Positions 49,226-59,818 of a stretch of 64,000 nt of DNA are shown here, in pieces. Below the pieces are notes generated by a model. It was not told the origin of the DNA and did not search any database. It worked only from the letters and a program-made list of their open reading frames with translations. A program made the position numbers and the translations under genes. Origin of the DNA: Megascapheus bottae (Eukaryota; Chordata; Mammalia; Rodentia; Geomyidae); contig JANJXV010000266.1 in assembly GCA_024803745.1 (NCBI GenBank), positions 310,001 to 374,000 on the forward strand, read 5' to 3'. Position 1 is the first letter of the stretch. Each line of letters begins with the position of its first letter.

Positions 49226-49851
49226 GTTGTAGTGTGTCGGGAGGATGATGGGGTCAAATACATTTCTTCTTAGAAATTTACCTCATCTGGTTGCCCTGGA
49301 TTTTCCTGGCCTTCTTCTTAGAGAAAGTTCTGTTATACTGGATTTGTGGCTTGGCAATGATCTAGCATGTACATCTTCGAGTAAGACATCCACAACTTCC
49401 ATGCCTGAGACTCGAGTTTCCTGACCTTTGGCAACAGCACAGCAACATCTTTTTTCCTCCTGAGCCATAGGCCAAGTGAGCTGGCTTGAGCTGGTTGTTA
49501 GTTACAGTGGCTTGGTTACCAGGGTTCCATATTCTGTTCCATTGTGAGGGAGGCAGGGTCACCTTTCAGGGCCCAATGACCAAAGATCCTTGCTCACAAA
49601 AGACCTCACCAAAGACATACTGGAGGCTGAATCTCTCCTCCAGTCTCACAATATACATGTGGATGTAGTATACAGCACACCTTATTTGTCCAATCCCAAT
49701 GTCTTCCACTAGGCCCAACTACCAGTCTGGTCTCAGGCTCAAGGAGCCTTTCTTAGGTAAGATCCAAACTTAAGGGTCAATATTGCCCTCATCCTTTACA
49801 AAACATTTGCTTCACAGTGCCTTCTCTGCCTGCATTTTGCCCCTTGTCGAA
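49226..49851. other. Unrecognised spacer, unit G
   Basis: Collinear with 4589-5214. GTGTCGGGAGG near 49235 is private. Nothing recognisable. Confidence 0.6.
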
Positions 49852-50049
49852 TTTTTTTTGTTTTTCCTAGTCTTGGGACTTGACCTCAGAGTGTGAACAT
49901 TGTTCTTGGGCTTTCTTTAGGCTTTAGCTGTCCCACCGAGCCACAGCACCACTTGCAGCGTTTTCTATGTATGTGGTAATGAGGAATCAAACCTGAGGCT
50001 TACTGCTTGGTAGCCAAGGACTCTACCACTAGGTCAAACACACAGGGCA
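49852..50049 (-). mobile_element. IDL-Geo-like SINE, minus strand, unit G
   Basis: Same copy as in other units, with TTTTTCCTAG shared with F and H and CTCTACCACTAG shared with E. Confidence 0.8.
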
Positions 50050-50250
50050 TCTTGCACATATTTTTGACGTCAATCTACTAGGATATTATTAGGTTTCTGT
50101 ATCCTAATCAATTTTTTCCTGATGATTAGCTTTGCTGTCATGTGTAAAAAATGCAAGAGGGAAAAACACAGAAGAATTAGTGAAATTAAAAAAAAAGCAT
50201 TAGACACAGTTAAGTGTTCATTCTTTGTAGGAGAATGGATATTTGGATAT

Positions 50251-50268
50251 GATGATGATGATGATGAC
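50251..50268 (+). repeat. GAT microsatellite, 6 triplets, unit G
   Basis: Five GAT then GAC. Confidence 0.97.
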
Positions 50269-50286
50269 TTTATAATTACTATGTCA

Positions 50287-50492
50287 GGGTTGAGAGTTTG
50301 GCATAGTGGTAGAGTGCTTGCCTAGCATCCATGAAGATCTGGGTTTGATTGCTCAGTACCACATAGATAGAAAATCTAGATGTGGCACTGTGGCTCAAGT
50401 GGCAGAGGGCTAGACTTGAGAAAACCCGAGGACAGTGCTCAGGCCCTGAATTCAAGCCCCAAGACTGGCAGAAAGATAAAAGAAAATAAAAA
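50287..50492 (+). mobile_element. IDL-Geo-like SINE, plus strand, unit G
   Basis: Collinear with 5662-5867, with the A-box-like sequence intact and the B-box-like sequence decayed in the same way. Confidence 0.83.
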
Positions 50493-51155
50493 TGCTTTTT
50501 ACGAGCTAATTCACTCACAGCATTTGCTTCTGAAATCTTCGCTTCTGCATCTTGTGAAATACCCCTTTCCCTCAACGTAGACAAGAAAAACAGATCCATC
50601 CCATGGTCCACTGTGAGGCCACTGGTTGGGCTAAGAGCGAGTCGTGCAGCAACACATAAGTTTTATTCTAATACTTTCCAAACTTTGTACTCAAATATGC
50701 TACCTACTTACCAACTTAGGTCAGTTATCCTTATGCTATAACTTTTCTTCATTACTACAATATTCTTACACTCCTACGTTAATCCTCTTGCACCTCCCCT
50801 GACCTCTCTCATTCTTTTTTTCTATCTCTGGACCTCTGCTCGTCTTTCAACCCTTATACTGCACGGATCTACACTTGATGGCTGTTGAGCAATATTGTAT
50901 ATGTAGGTGGTTAATTATTCTCTAGGCTCAGAGGGACTTAAAGACAATAGAGATTGGATTGAGAGGCTTATTGTTTTGGGTATAAATCGCTTATCAGTGG
51001 TTGTATTAGGCTGGTCTGTAAGTGCACAAAAAGAAAGAGTGATAATACCAATCAAAACTTGTGAACATCTAGTGTCTGCCAGCTACAGAGGTCTAGGTTG
51101 GTTATATCTGAAAAACTATAATCGTATTTAGTAGTAATCTTGCTCCCATTTTCAA
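50493..51155 (+). other. Leader upstream of ORF1, unit G
   Basis: Collinear with 5868-6530. Nothing recognisable beyond the pyrimidine-rich stretch and the start-codon dyad. Confidence 0.5.
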
Positions 51156-52338
51156 ATGGGCAGAACAAGAAACTCAAGAAAAATGTCAAATCAAGAAACA
51201 ACATCCCCCACCCAATGTAAACAGACAATGGAACAGTCACTGGCAAACCTAGAGGAGAGTCTTCCAATTGCTACACAAATGCAATTGATAAACATCATTA
51301 ATGAAAAATGTGAAAATATAAAGAAAGAGATAATGGAGGAAGCCATACCTGAACAAGAGGAAAGCAAAAACAAGGTGATAAGTGAAAAAGAAGAAGCCAT
51401 AAAGGAGGCCATAATAAAGGTTTTTCAAAGAAAGATGGATGAATTCAAAGAATCCACAAATAAAAACGTGACCAAACTCCAGCAAATGTCCAAAGAAAAT
51501 AAAGCTACTGAGCTAACCACTCAAAAGGAAATCAAGGAGATAAAGAAATCCATACATGATCTAAAACAAGGGATGCAAGGCATCAAAAGTGAGCAATTAG
51601 AAGCAAGGGAGATGAAAAATAAAGTAGATAGCTTTGATAGCAGGTTAGACATTGCAGAGGAGAGAATTTCCGTGGCTGAAGATAATTTAGGTATTATAAA
51701 GAACAGAAAATGAGTCAATCCAAATCTAGGAAATATGAGAGAGCGCTTCAGGAGGTCCAAGATACAATTAGGAAGCCTAATTTAAGGCTAGTTGCTACTG
51801 AGGAGGGCGTGGAGAAAGAGGTCAATGGTATTGGAAATATACTTCAGGGAATCATCTCAGAGAATTTCCCAAATATCCAGAAGGGCTGGCCCATCCACAT
51901 ACGAGAAGCTTTTAGAACCCCAAACAGACCTGACCAGAAAAGAACATCCCACCGCCACATTGTGATCCGAACTGGATCAATAGAAACGAAAGGAAAGATC
52001 CTACAGGCAGCCAGGGAAAAGGGATCAGTAACCTACAAAGGCAAACCAATCAGAATAACCCCAGATTTCTCAGCAGAGACCATGCAAGCACGAAGTGACT
52101 GGAAGCATATATGTCATGCCCTTATATCAAATAACCACCAACCAAGAATACTGTAGCCAGCTAAGCTCTCATTCATAACTGAGGGAAAAATAAAAACATT
52201 CCATTCCAGGGAAAAGCTGCAACAATATGTCGAAACAAAACCAACACTACAGAGAATTCTTAAAGATGCTCTATACATAGAAAACCAAAATAAATGCAAT
52301 ATAGGGAAAAAATGGCACCTAAACAGCATACCATCTAA
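51156..52338 (+). pseudogene. L1 ORF1 pseudogene, unit H
   Basis: Frames 51156-51713 and 51710-52156 are open as in B, followed by the shared TAG. The tail after it has a private 1-bp deletion (GGGAAAAAATGG near 52310), so it is out of frame before the TAA at 52336-52338. Confidence 0.94.
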
Positions 52339-52386
52339 GGACCACAAGAACTGTCAAGACACAGGCCCTACTAAAAGCTTTTAAAA

Positions 52387-55300
52387 ATGGTAGGAACTAA
52401 TAAATATCTCTCAATCCTAACTCTCAATATCAATGGATTTAACTCTCCAATTAAACGGCATAGGTTGTCTAGTTGGATCAAAAAGCAAGAGCCATCATTC
52501 TGCTGACTTCGAGAGACACATTTTACCCAAAAACAATCATCTTCTGAAAGTGAGAGGTTGGAATAAACTCTATCAAGCTAACTGCCCCCATAAACAGGCT
52601 AGAGTTGCCATCCTCATATCAGATACAATAGACTTCAAACTAAAATTAGTAAGAAAAGACAAAGAAGGTTACTACATACTACTAAAGGGGTCTTTCCTCC
52701 CGGAAGACATAACAATCCTAAATATTTACACACCCAATCCCGGAGCTCCAAACTTCATCAAGCAAACTTTACTTACACTGAAACCATACATAGATCGAAA
52801 CACAGTGATTGTTGGTGAGTTTAACACACCACTCTCACCTATGGACAGATCAACAAGGCAAAAACTCAACAGAGAAACCTTAGAACTGAACAACTATATA
52901 GACCAACTAGATCTAACAGACATCTGCAGAATATTCCACCCAGTAACACCACAATATACGTTTTTCTCAGCAGCACATGGAACATTTTCCAAAATAGACC
53001 ACATCTTAGGCCATAAAGCAAACCTGGACAGATTCAGAAACAATGAAATTATTCCATGTACACTCTCAGACCATAAAGGCATCAAATTGGAGCTGAACAC
53101 ACATCTCCACCAAAGAAAACCCTGTAACTCATGGAGACTGAACCACACATTGTTGAATCAAAAACAATGGGTAATCGAAGAGATCAGAACAGATATCCAA
53201 CTGTTTATGAAATTTAACAATAAGGAGCACACAAATATCAACTCCTTAGGGACACAACAAAGGCAGTACTCAGAGGAAAATTTATAGCGCTGAGTGCCTA
53301 CAACAGCAAGTTGGAAAAATGGCAAACCAACTAGTTAATGTCTCACCTTAACCTCCAGGAAAAAGAGCAACAAACCAACCCTAAACCCATTAGGAGAAAG
53401 CAAATTATTAAAATCAAAGCAGAATTAAATGATTTGGAATAAAAAAAACTATAGAAAGAATCAGCAATACAAGGAGTTGGTTCTTGAAAGAATTAACAAA
53501 ATTGACAAGCCCTTAGCAAATCTTACCAAAAAAAGAAGAGAGCATATCGAAATAAACAAAATCGCAGATGAAAATGGTAATATCACGACAGAAATTACCA
53601 AGATCCAGAATATCATGAGGGAATACTTCTCAAACCTTTACGCCAACAAATTTGAGAATCTAGAAGAAATGGATGAATTCCTAGACAATATTAACATACA
53701 CACACTGAACCAAGAAGAGCTAACCCAACTCAACAGGCCTATTTCAAGCTCTGAAATAGAAATGGAAATTAGACAACTTCCACTTAAAAAGAGCCCAGGG
53801 CCAGATGGATTCACAGCTGAATTCTATAAGGTCTTCAAAGCAGAGCTCACACCAATACTCCTCAAGCTCTTCAACGAAATTGAAAATGAAGGTTCTTTAC
53901 TAAACTGATTCTGTGAAGCCAGCATATCCCTCATCCCCAAACCAGACAGAGATTCATCAAAGAAAGAGATCTATAGACCCATTTCTTTGATGAACATCGA
54001 TGCAAAACTTCTCAACAAAATACTGGCCAACCGTCTACAACAACTCATCCAAAAAAATATACACTATGATCAAACTGGATTCATCACAGGGAGGCAAAGC
54101 TGGTTCAACATACACAAATCAATTAATATAATTCAACACATCAACAGGAGCAGGGATAAAATCACATGATTGTCTCAATAGATGCGGAAAAGGCACTTGA
54201 CAAGATCCAAAACCCCTTTATGTTAAAATATGCGGAGAAACTAGGAATCCATGGAACATTTCTCAATGTAATAAAGGCTGTGTATGAGAAACCCACTGCT
54301 AGTATTATACTTAATGGTGAAAATCTAAAGCCATTCCCTCTAAAATCAGGAACGAGACAAGGATGCCCACTCTCTCCACTCCTTTTTAACATAGTACTAG
54401 AATTCCTAGGCAGTGCAATATGGCAAGAAGCAAGCATAAAGGGGATCCAAGTAGGGAAAGAGGAAATAAAACTATCCCTCTTTGCAGATGACATGATTCT
54501 GTATTTAAAGAATCCTATAGACTCTACTCCCAAGCTCCTTGAGCTGATTCAAAGCTTTGGTAGGGTAGCAGGCCATAAGATCAACCCTCACAAATCAACT
54601 GCCTTACTTTACGCCAACACTGAGAGGAACGAGGCAATAATCAGGAAAGAAAATCCTTTCACAATAGCCTCAAAGAAAATAAAGTACCTAGCAATTAGCT
54701 TAACTAAGAATGTAAAGGACCGTTTAGATGAAAACTTTAAAACCCTAAAAAAGGAAATTAAAGCAGAACTAAGGAAATGGAAAAACCTCCCATGCTCCTG
54801 GATTGGAAGAATCAACATTGTGAAAATGACAACCTTGCCAAGGGCTATCTACAAATTCAATGTAATACCCATCAACATCGCAATGTCATTCTTTAAAGAC
54901 ATAGAAGAGGCAATTCAAAATTTCATATGGAATAATAAAAGACCCCGTATAGCAAAAACACTTCTTAGCAGAAAGAACAGCGCTGGAGGAATTTCAATTC
55001 CAAACTTAAGGCTCTATTACAGAGCTATAATTCTCAAAACAGCTTGGTACTGGCACAAGAACAGGCCTGAAGTCCAATGGAGTAGAACTGCGGACCCAGA
55101 TATTAAACCACAGACCTATGGCCACCTAATCTTTGACCAGGGAGCCAAAAAAAATAGAATGGAAGAAAGATAGCCTCTTCAACAAGTTGTGCTTGCAGAA
55201 CTGGTTAATCACCTGCAGTAAACTAAATTTGGATCCTTCTTTGTCACCTTGCACTAGAATTAACTCCAAATGGATCAAAGACGTGGAGGTAAAAGCTGAC

Positions 55301-56230
55301 ACACTGAAAAGTTTACAGGAAGGAATAGGAGATACACTAGGCCTCCTTGGTACAGGTCGAAACTTTCTTAATAAGGACCAAGAATCACAACAAATCAGAG
55401 AAAGGCTGGATAAGTGGGACTGCATTAAACTGCAGAGCTTTTGTATGGCAACGGATATAGCTAGTAAACTAATCAGGAAGCCTACAGAGTGGGAGATGAT
55501 CTTCACCACCCAAACAACGGAACAAGACCTCATATCTAAAATATATCAACAACTCAAAAAATTGAATCACTCCAAAACTAACCTCCAAAGTAACACCCAT
55601 CCCATTACAAAATGGGCCAAAGACTTAAAGAGAGTCTTCTCTGAAGAAGAAACAAAAATGGCCTATAGACACATGAAGAAATGCTCAACATCTCTGGTCA
55701 TAAAAGAAATGCAAATCAAAACAAGTCTAAGATTCCACCTAACTCCAGTTAGAATGGCCAGGATCAGGAAAACGAATGACAACAGATGCTGGAGGGGATG
55801 TGGTCAGGAGGGATCACTACTACACTGTTGGTGGGAGTGCAAACTCGTTCAACCACTATGGAAAGCAGTGCGGCAGTGCCTCAAAACGCTAAACATACAA
55901 CTCCCCTATGACCCAGCAATTCCAGTACTTGGCATTTACCCAACAATCCAGAAACAAGGGCATACTAAACCCACTAGCACAACAATGTTCATTGCAGCAC
56001 TATTCACCATAGCAAAGATATGGAACCAAGCCAGATGTCCCTCAGTTGATGAGTGGATCAACAAGTTGTGGTATTTGTACACAATGGAATTCTATGCTGC
56101 TGTCAGAAAGAATGACATCGCCCCATTTGTTAGGAAATGGAAAGACTTAGAACAAATCATATTAAGTGAAGTAAGCCAGACTCAAAGGAACTTAGGCTCA
56201 GTGGTTTCCCTCATTCGTCATAATCAGTAG
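52387..56230 (+). pseudogene. L1 ORF2 pseudogene, unit H
   Basis: Endonuclease block 52433-53287, linker 53429-53908, RT0-RT1 region 53987-54169, RT block 54166-55173. Motif A reads [11 protein letters not shown] (Phe to Leu, private) and AIWQEAS is shared with G. A8 at 55147-55154 shifts frame, and the C-terminal frame 55133-56230 is open to the natural stop with a full Cys-rich motif. Private changes cluster near 55190-55250 (LQNWLITCSKLNLD). Confidence 0.95.
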
Positions 56231-56651
56231 AAACCTTGGGCTCTACTGGCAGAGATTGTCAATAGAGCAAAAGGCCATATATAAGGCCATATAATGTGAA
56301 GCTAATTGAAAGGACCTCCAGGATATTGACACAAAAGCCATATAATGAATGATTGTTGTCCTTAATGTACTATGTTGTCTCTCATCTCGCTTGCTGTCCC
56401 TTGGTTATCCCATATTGGTATAGTATCTCACTTTGTTATCTGATATATTGAATTTATTTGTATTTGGATATTTGAAATTTGATAGGGAAGAGGGGAAAAC
56501 CAAGACAGGTGGGGGGTGTGGGGTTGGAGGGAAATGGGTACCAAGACATGTGAAAGGGTATCAATGTATGTAAATTAATGCACCTTCTATCTGGCAAATA
56601 TCATCTAACCCTTTTACTAATTACAATAAAAAAATGAAAAAAAAAAAGAAA
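56231..56651 (+). mobile_element. L1 3' UTR and A-rich tail, unit H
   Basis: Same layout, but the first G run of the core is lost (ACAGGTGGGGGG near 56505), which weakens the quadruplex pattern. The A-rich tail is about two bases longer than in A. Confidence 0.87.
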
Positions 56652-57277
56652 GTTGTAGTGTGTGGGGAGGATGATGGGGTCAAATACATTTCTTCTTACA
56701 AATTTACCTCATCTGGTTGCCCTGGATTTTCCTGGCCTTCTTCTTAGAGAAAGTTCTGTTATACTGGATTTGTGGCTTTTCAATGATCTAGCATGTACAT
56801 CTTCGAGTAAGACATCCACAACTTCCATGCCTGAGACTCGAGTTTCCTGACCTTTGGCAACAGCACAGCAACATCTTTCTTCCTCCTGAGCCACAGGCCA
56901 AGTGAGCTGGCTTGAGCTGGTTGTTAGTTACAGTGGCTTGGTTACCAGGGTTCCATATTCTGTTCCATTGTGAGGGAGGCAGGGTCACCTTTCAGGGCCC
57001 AATGACCAAAGATCCTTGCTCACAAAAGACCTCACCAAAGACATACTGGAGGCTGAATCTCTCCTCCAGTCTCACAATATACATGTGGATGTAGTATACA
57101 GCACACCTTATTTGTCCAATCCCAATGTCTTCCACTAGGCCCAACTACCAGTCTGGTCTCAGGCTCAAGGGGCCTTTCTTAGGTAAGATCCAAACTTAAG
57201 GGTCAATATTGCCCTCATCATTTACAAAACATTTGCTTCACAGTGCCTTCTCTGCCAGCATTTTGCCCCTTGTCGAA
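56652..57277. other. Unrecognised spacer, unit H
   Basis: Collinear with 4589-5214, with private TGGCTTTTCAATG near 56773. Nothing recognisable. Confidence 0.6.
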
Positions 57278-57476
57278 TTTTTTTTTGTTTTTCCTAGTCT
57301 TGGGACTTGACCTCAGAGTGTGAACATTGTTCTTGGGCTTTCTTTAGGCTTTAGCTGTCCCACCGAGCCACAGCACCACTTGCAGCGTTTTCTATGTATG
57401 TGGTAATGAGGAATCAAACCTGAGGCTTACTGCTTGGTAGCCAAGGACTCTCCCACTAGGTCAAACACACAGGGCA
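57278..57476 (-). mobile_element. IDL-Geo-like SINE, minus strand, unit H
   Basis: Same copy as in other units, with a T run of 9 and TTTTTCCTAG shared with F and G. Confidence 0.8.
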
Positions 57477-57677
57477 TCTTGCACATATTTTTGACGTCAA
57501 TCTACTAGGATATTATTAGGTTTCTGTATCCTAATCAATTTTTTCCTGATGATTAGCTTTGCTGTTATGTGTAAAAAATGCAAGAGGGAAAAACACAGAA
57601 GAATTAGTGAAATTAAAAAAAAAGCATTAGACACAGTTAAGTGTTCATTCTTTGTAGGAGAAAGGATATTTGGATAT

Positions 57678-57698
57678 GATGATGATGATGATGATGAC
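57678..57698 (+). repeat. GAT microsatellite, 7 triplets, unit H
   Basis: Six GAT then GAC. Confidence 0.97.
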
Positions 57699-57716
57699 TT
57701 TATAATTACTATGTCA

Positions 57717-57922
57717 GGGTTGAGAGTTTGGCATAGTGGTAGAGTGCTTGCCTAGCATCCATGAAGATCTGGGTTTGATTGCTCAGTACCACATAGATAG
57801 AAAATCTAGATGTGGCACTGTGGCTCAAGTGGCAGAGGGCTAGACTTGAGAAAACCCGAGGACAGTGCTCAGGCCCTGAATTCAAGCCCCAAGACTGGCA
57901 GAAAGATAAAAGAAAATAAAAA
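57717..57922 (+). mobile_element. IDL-Geo-like SINE, plus strand, unit H
   Basis: Collinear with 5662-5867, with no private change that I noticed in the box regions. Confidence 0.83.
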
Positions 57923-58585
57923 TGCTTTTTACGAGCTAATTCACTCACAGCATTTGCTTCTGAAATCTTCGCTTCTGCATCTTGTGAAATACCCCTTTCC
58001 CTCAACGTAGACAAGAAAAACAGATCCATCCCATGGTCCACTGTGAGGCCACTGGTTGGGCTAAGAACTAGTCGTGCAGCAACACATAAGTTTTATTCTA
58101 ATACTTTCCAAACTTTGTACTCAAATATGCTACCTACTTACCAACTTGTGTCAGTTATCCTTATGCTATAACTTTTCTTCATTACTACAATATTCTTACA
58201 CTCCTACGTTAATCCTCTTGCACCTCCCCTGACCTCTCTCATTCTTTTTTTCTATCTCTGGACCTCTGTTCGTCTTTCAACCCTTATACTGCACGGATCT
58301 ACACTTGATGGCTGTTGAGAAATATTGTATATGTAGGTGGTTAATTATTCTCTAGGCTCAGAGGGACTTAAAGACAATAGAGATTGGATTGAGAGGCTTA
58401 TTGTTTTGGGTATAAATCGCTTATCAGTGGTTGTATTAGGCTGGTCTGTAAGTGCACAAAAAGAAAGAGTGATAATACCAATCAAAACTTGTGAACATCT
58501 AGTGTCTGCCAGCGACAGAGGTCTAGGTTGGTTATATCTGAAAAACTATAATCGTATTTAGTAGTAATCTTGCTCCCATTTTCAA
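57923..58585 (+). other. Leader upstream of ORF1, unit H
   Basis: Collinear with 5868-6530. CCAGCGACAGAGG near 58509 is shared with A. Nothing recognisable. Confidence 0.5.
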
Positions 58586-59770
58586 ATGGGCAGAACAAGA
58601 AACTCAAGAAAAATGTCAAATCAAGAAACAACATCCCCCACCCAATGTAAACAGACAATGGAACAGTCACTGGCAAACCTAGAGGAGAGTCTTCCAATTG
58701 CTACACAAATGCAATTGATAAACATCATTAATGAAAAATGTGAAAATATAAAGAAAGGGATAATGGAGGAAGCCATACCTGAACAAGAGGAAAGCAAAAA
58801 CAAGGTGATAAGTGAAAAAGAAGAAGCCATAAAGGAGGCCATAATAAAGGTTTTTCAAAGAAAGATGGATGAATTCAAAGAATCCACAAATAAAAACGTG
58901 ACCAAACTCCAGCAAATGTCCAAAGAAAATAAAGCTACTGAGCTAACCACTCAAAAGGAAATCAAGGAGATAAAGAAATCCATACATGATCTAAAACAAG
59001 GGATGCAAGGCATCAAAAGTGATCAATTAGAAGCAAGGGAGATGAAAAATAAAGTAGATAGCTTTGATAGCAGGTTAGACATTGCAGAGGAGAGAATTTC
59101 CGTGGCTGAAGATAATTTAGGTATTATAAAGAACAGAAAATGAGTCAATCCAAATCTAGGAAATATGAGAGAGCGCTTCAGGAGGTCCAAGATACAATTA
59201 GGAAGCCTAATTTAAGGCTAGTTGGTACTGAGGAGGGCGTGGAGAAAGAGGTCAATGGTATTGGAAATATACTTCAGGGAATCATCTCAGAGAATTTCCC
59301 AAATATCCAGAAGGGCAGGCCCATCCACATACGAGAAGCTTTTAGAACCCCAAACAGACCTGACCAGAAAAGAACATCCCACCGCCATATTGTGATCCGA
59401 ACTGGATCAATAGAAACGAAAGGAAAGATCCTAAAGGCAGCCAGGGAAAAGGGATCAGTAACCTACAAAGGCAAACCAATCAGAATAACCCCAGATTTCT
59501 CAGCAGAGACCATGCAAGCACGAAGTGACTGGAAGCATATATGTCATGCCCTTAAATCAAATAACTACCGACCAAGAATACTGTAGCCAGCTAAGCTCTC
59601 ATTCATAACTGAGGGAAAAATAAAAACATTCCATTCCCAGGGAAAAGCTGCAACAATATGTCGAAACAAAACCAACACTACAGAGAATTCTCAAAGATGG
59701 TCTATACATAGAAAACCAAAATAAATGCAATATAGGGAAAGAAATGGCACCTAAACAGCGTACCATCTAA
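58586..59770 (+). pseudogene. L1 ORF1 pseudogene, unit I
   Basis: Frames 58586-59143 and 59140-59586, then the shared TAG. An extra C near 59636 (CATTCCCAGG) is private and breaks the frame of the tail, which ends at TAA 59768-59770. KKGIMEEA (Glu to Gly) is private. Confidence 0.94.
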
Positions 59771-59818
59771 GGACCACAAGAACTGTCAAGACACAGGCCC
59801 TACTAAAAGCTTTTAAAA

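Larger units (their letters stand above)
43731..51155 (+). repeat. Tandem unit G (7425 bp)
   Basis: This is a complete unit. It shares an Arg-to-Trp change in the RT (AATATGGC near 46992) with H only, yet its C-terminal ORF2 block carries the A/B variants rather than those of H. The GAT tract has 6 triplets. Confidence 0.97.
51156..58585 (+). repeat. Tandem unit H (7430 bp)
   Basis: This is a complete unit. It shares RT variants with G (AATATGGC near 54417, CATCGCAATG near 54876), but from about 55200 carries the GGATCC/TGCATT variants of C, D, E, F and I. The GAT tract has 7 triplets. Confidence 0.97.
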
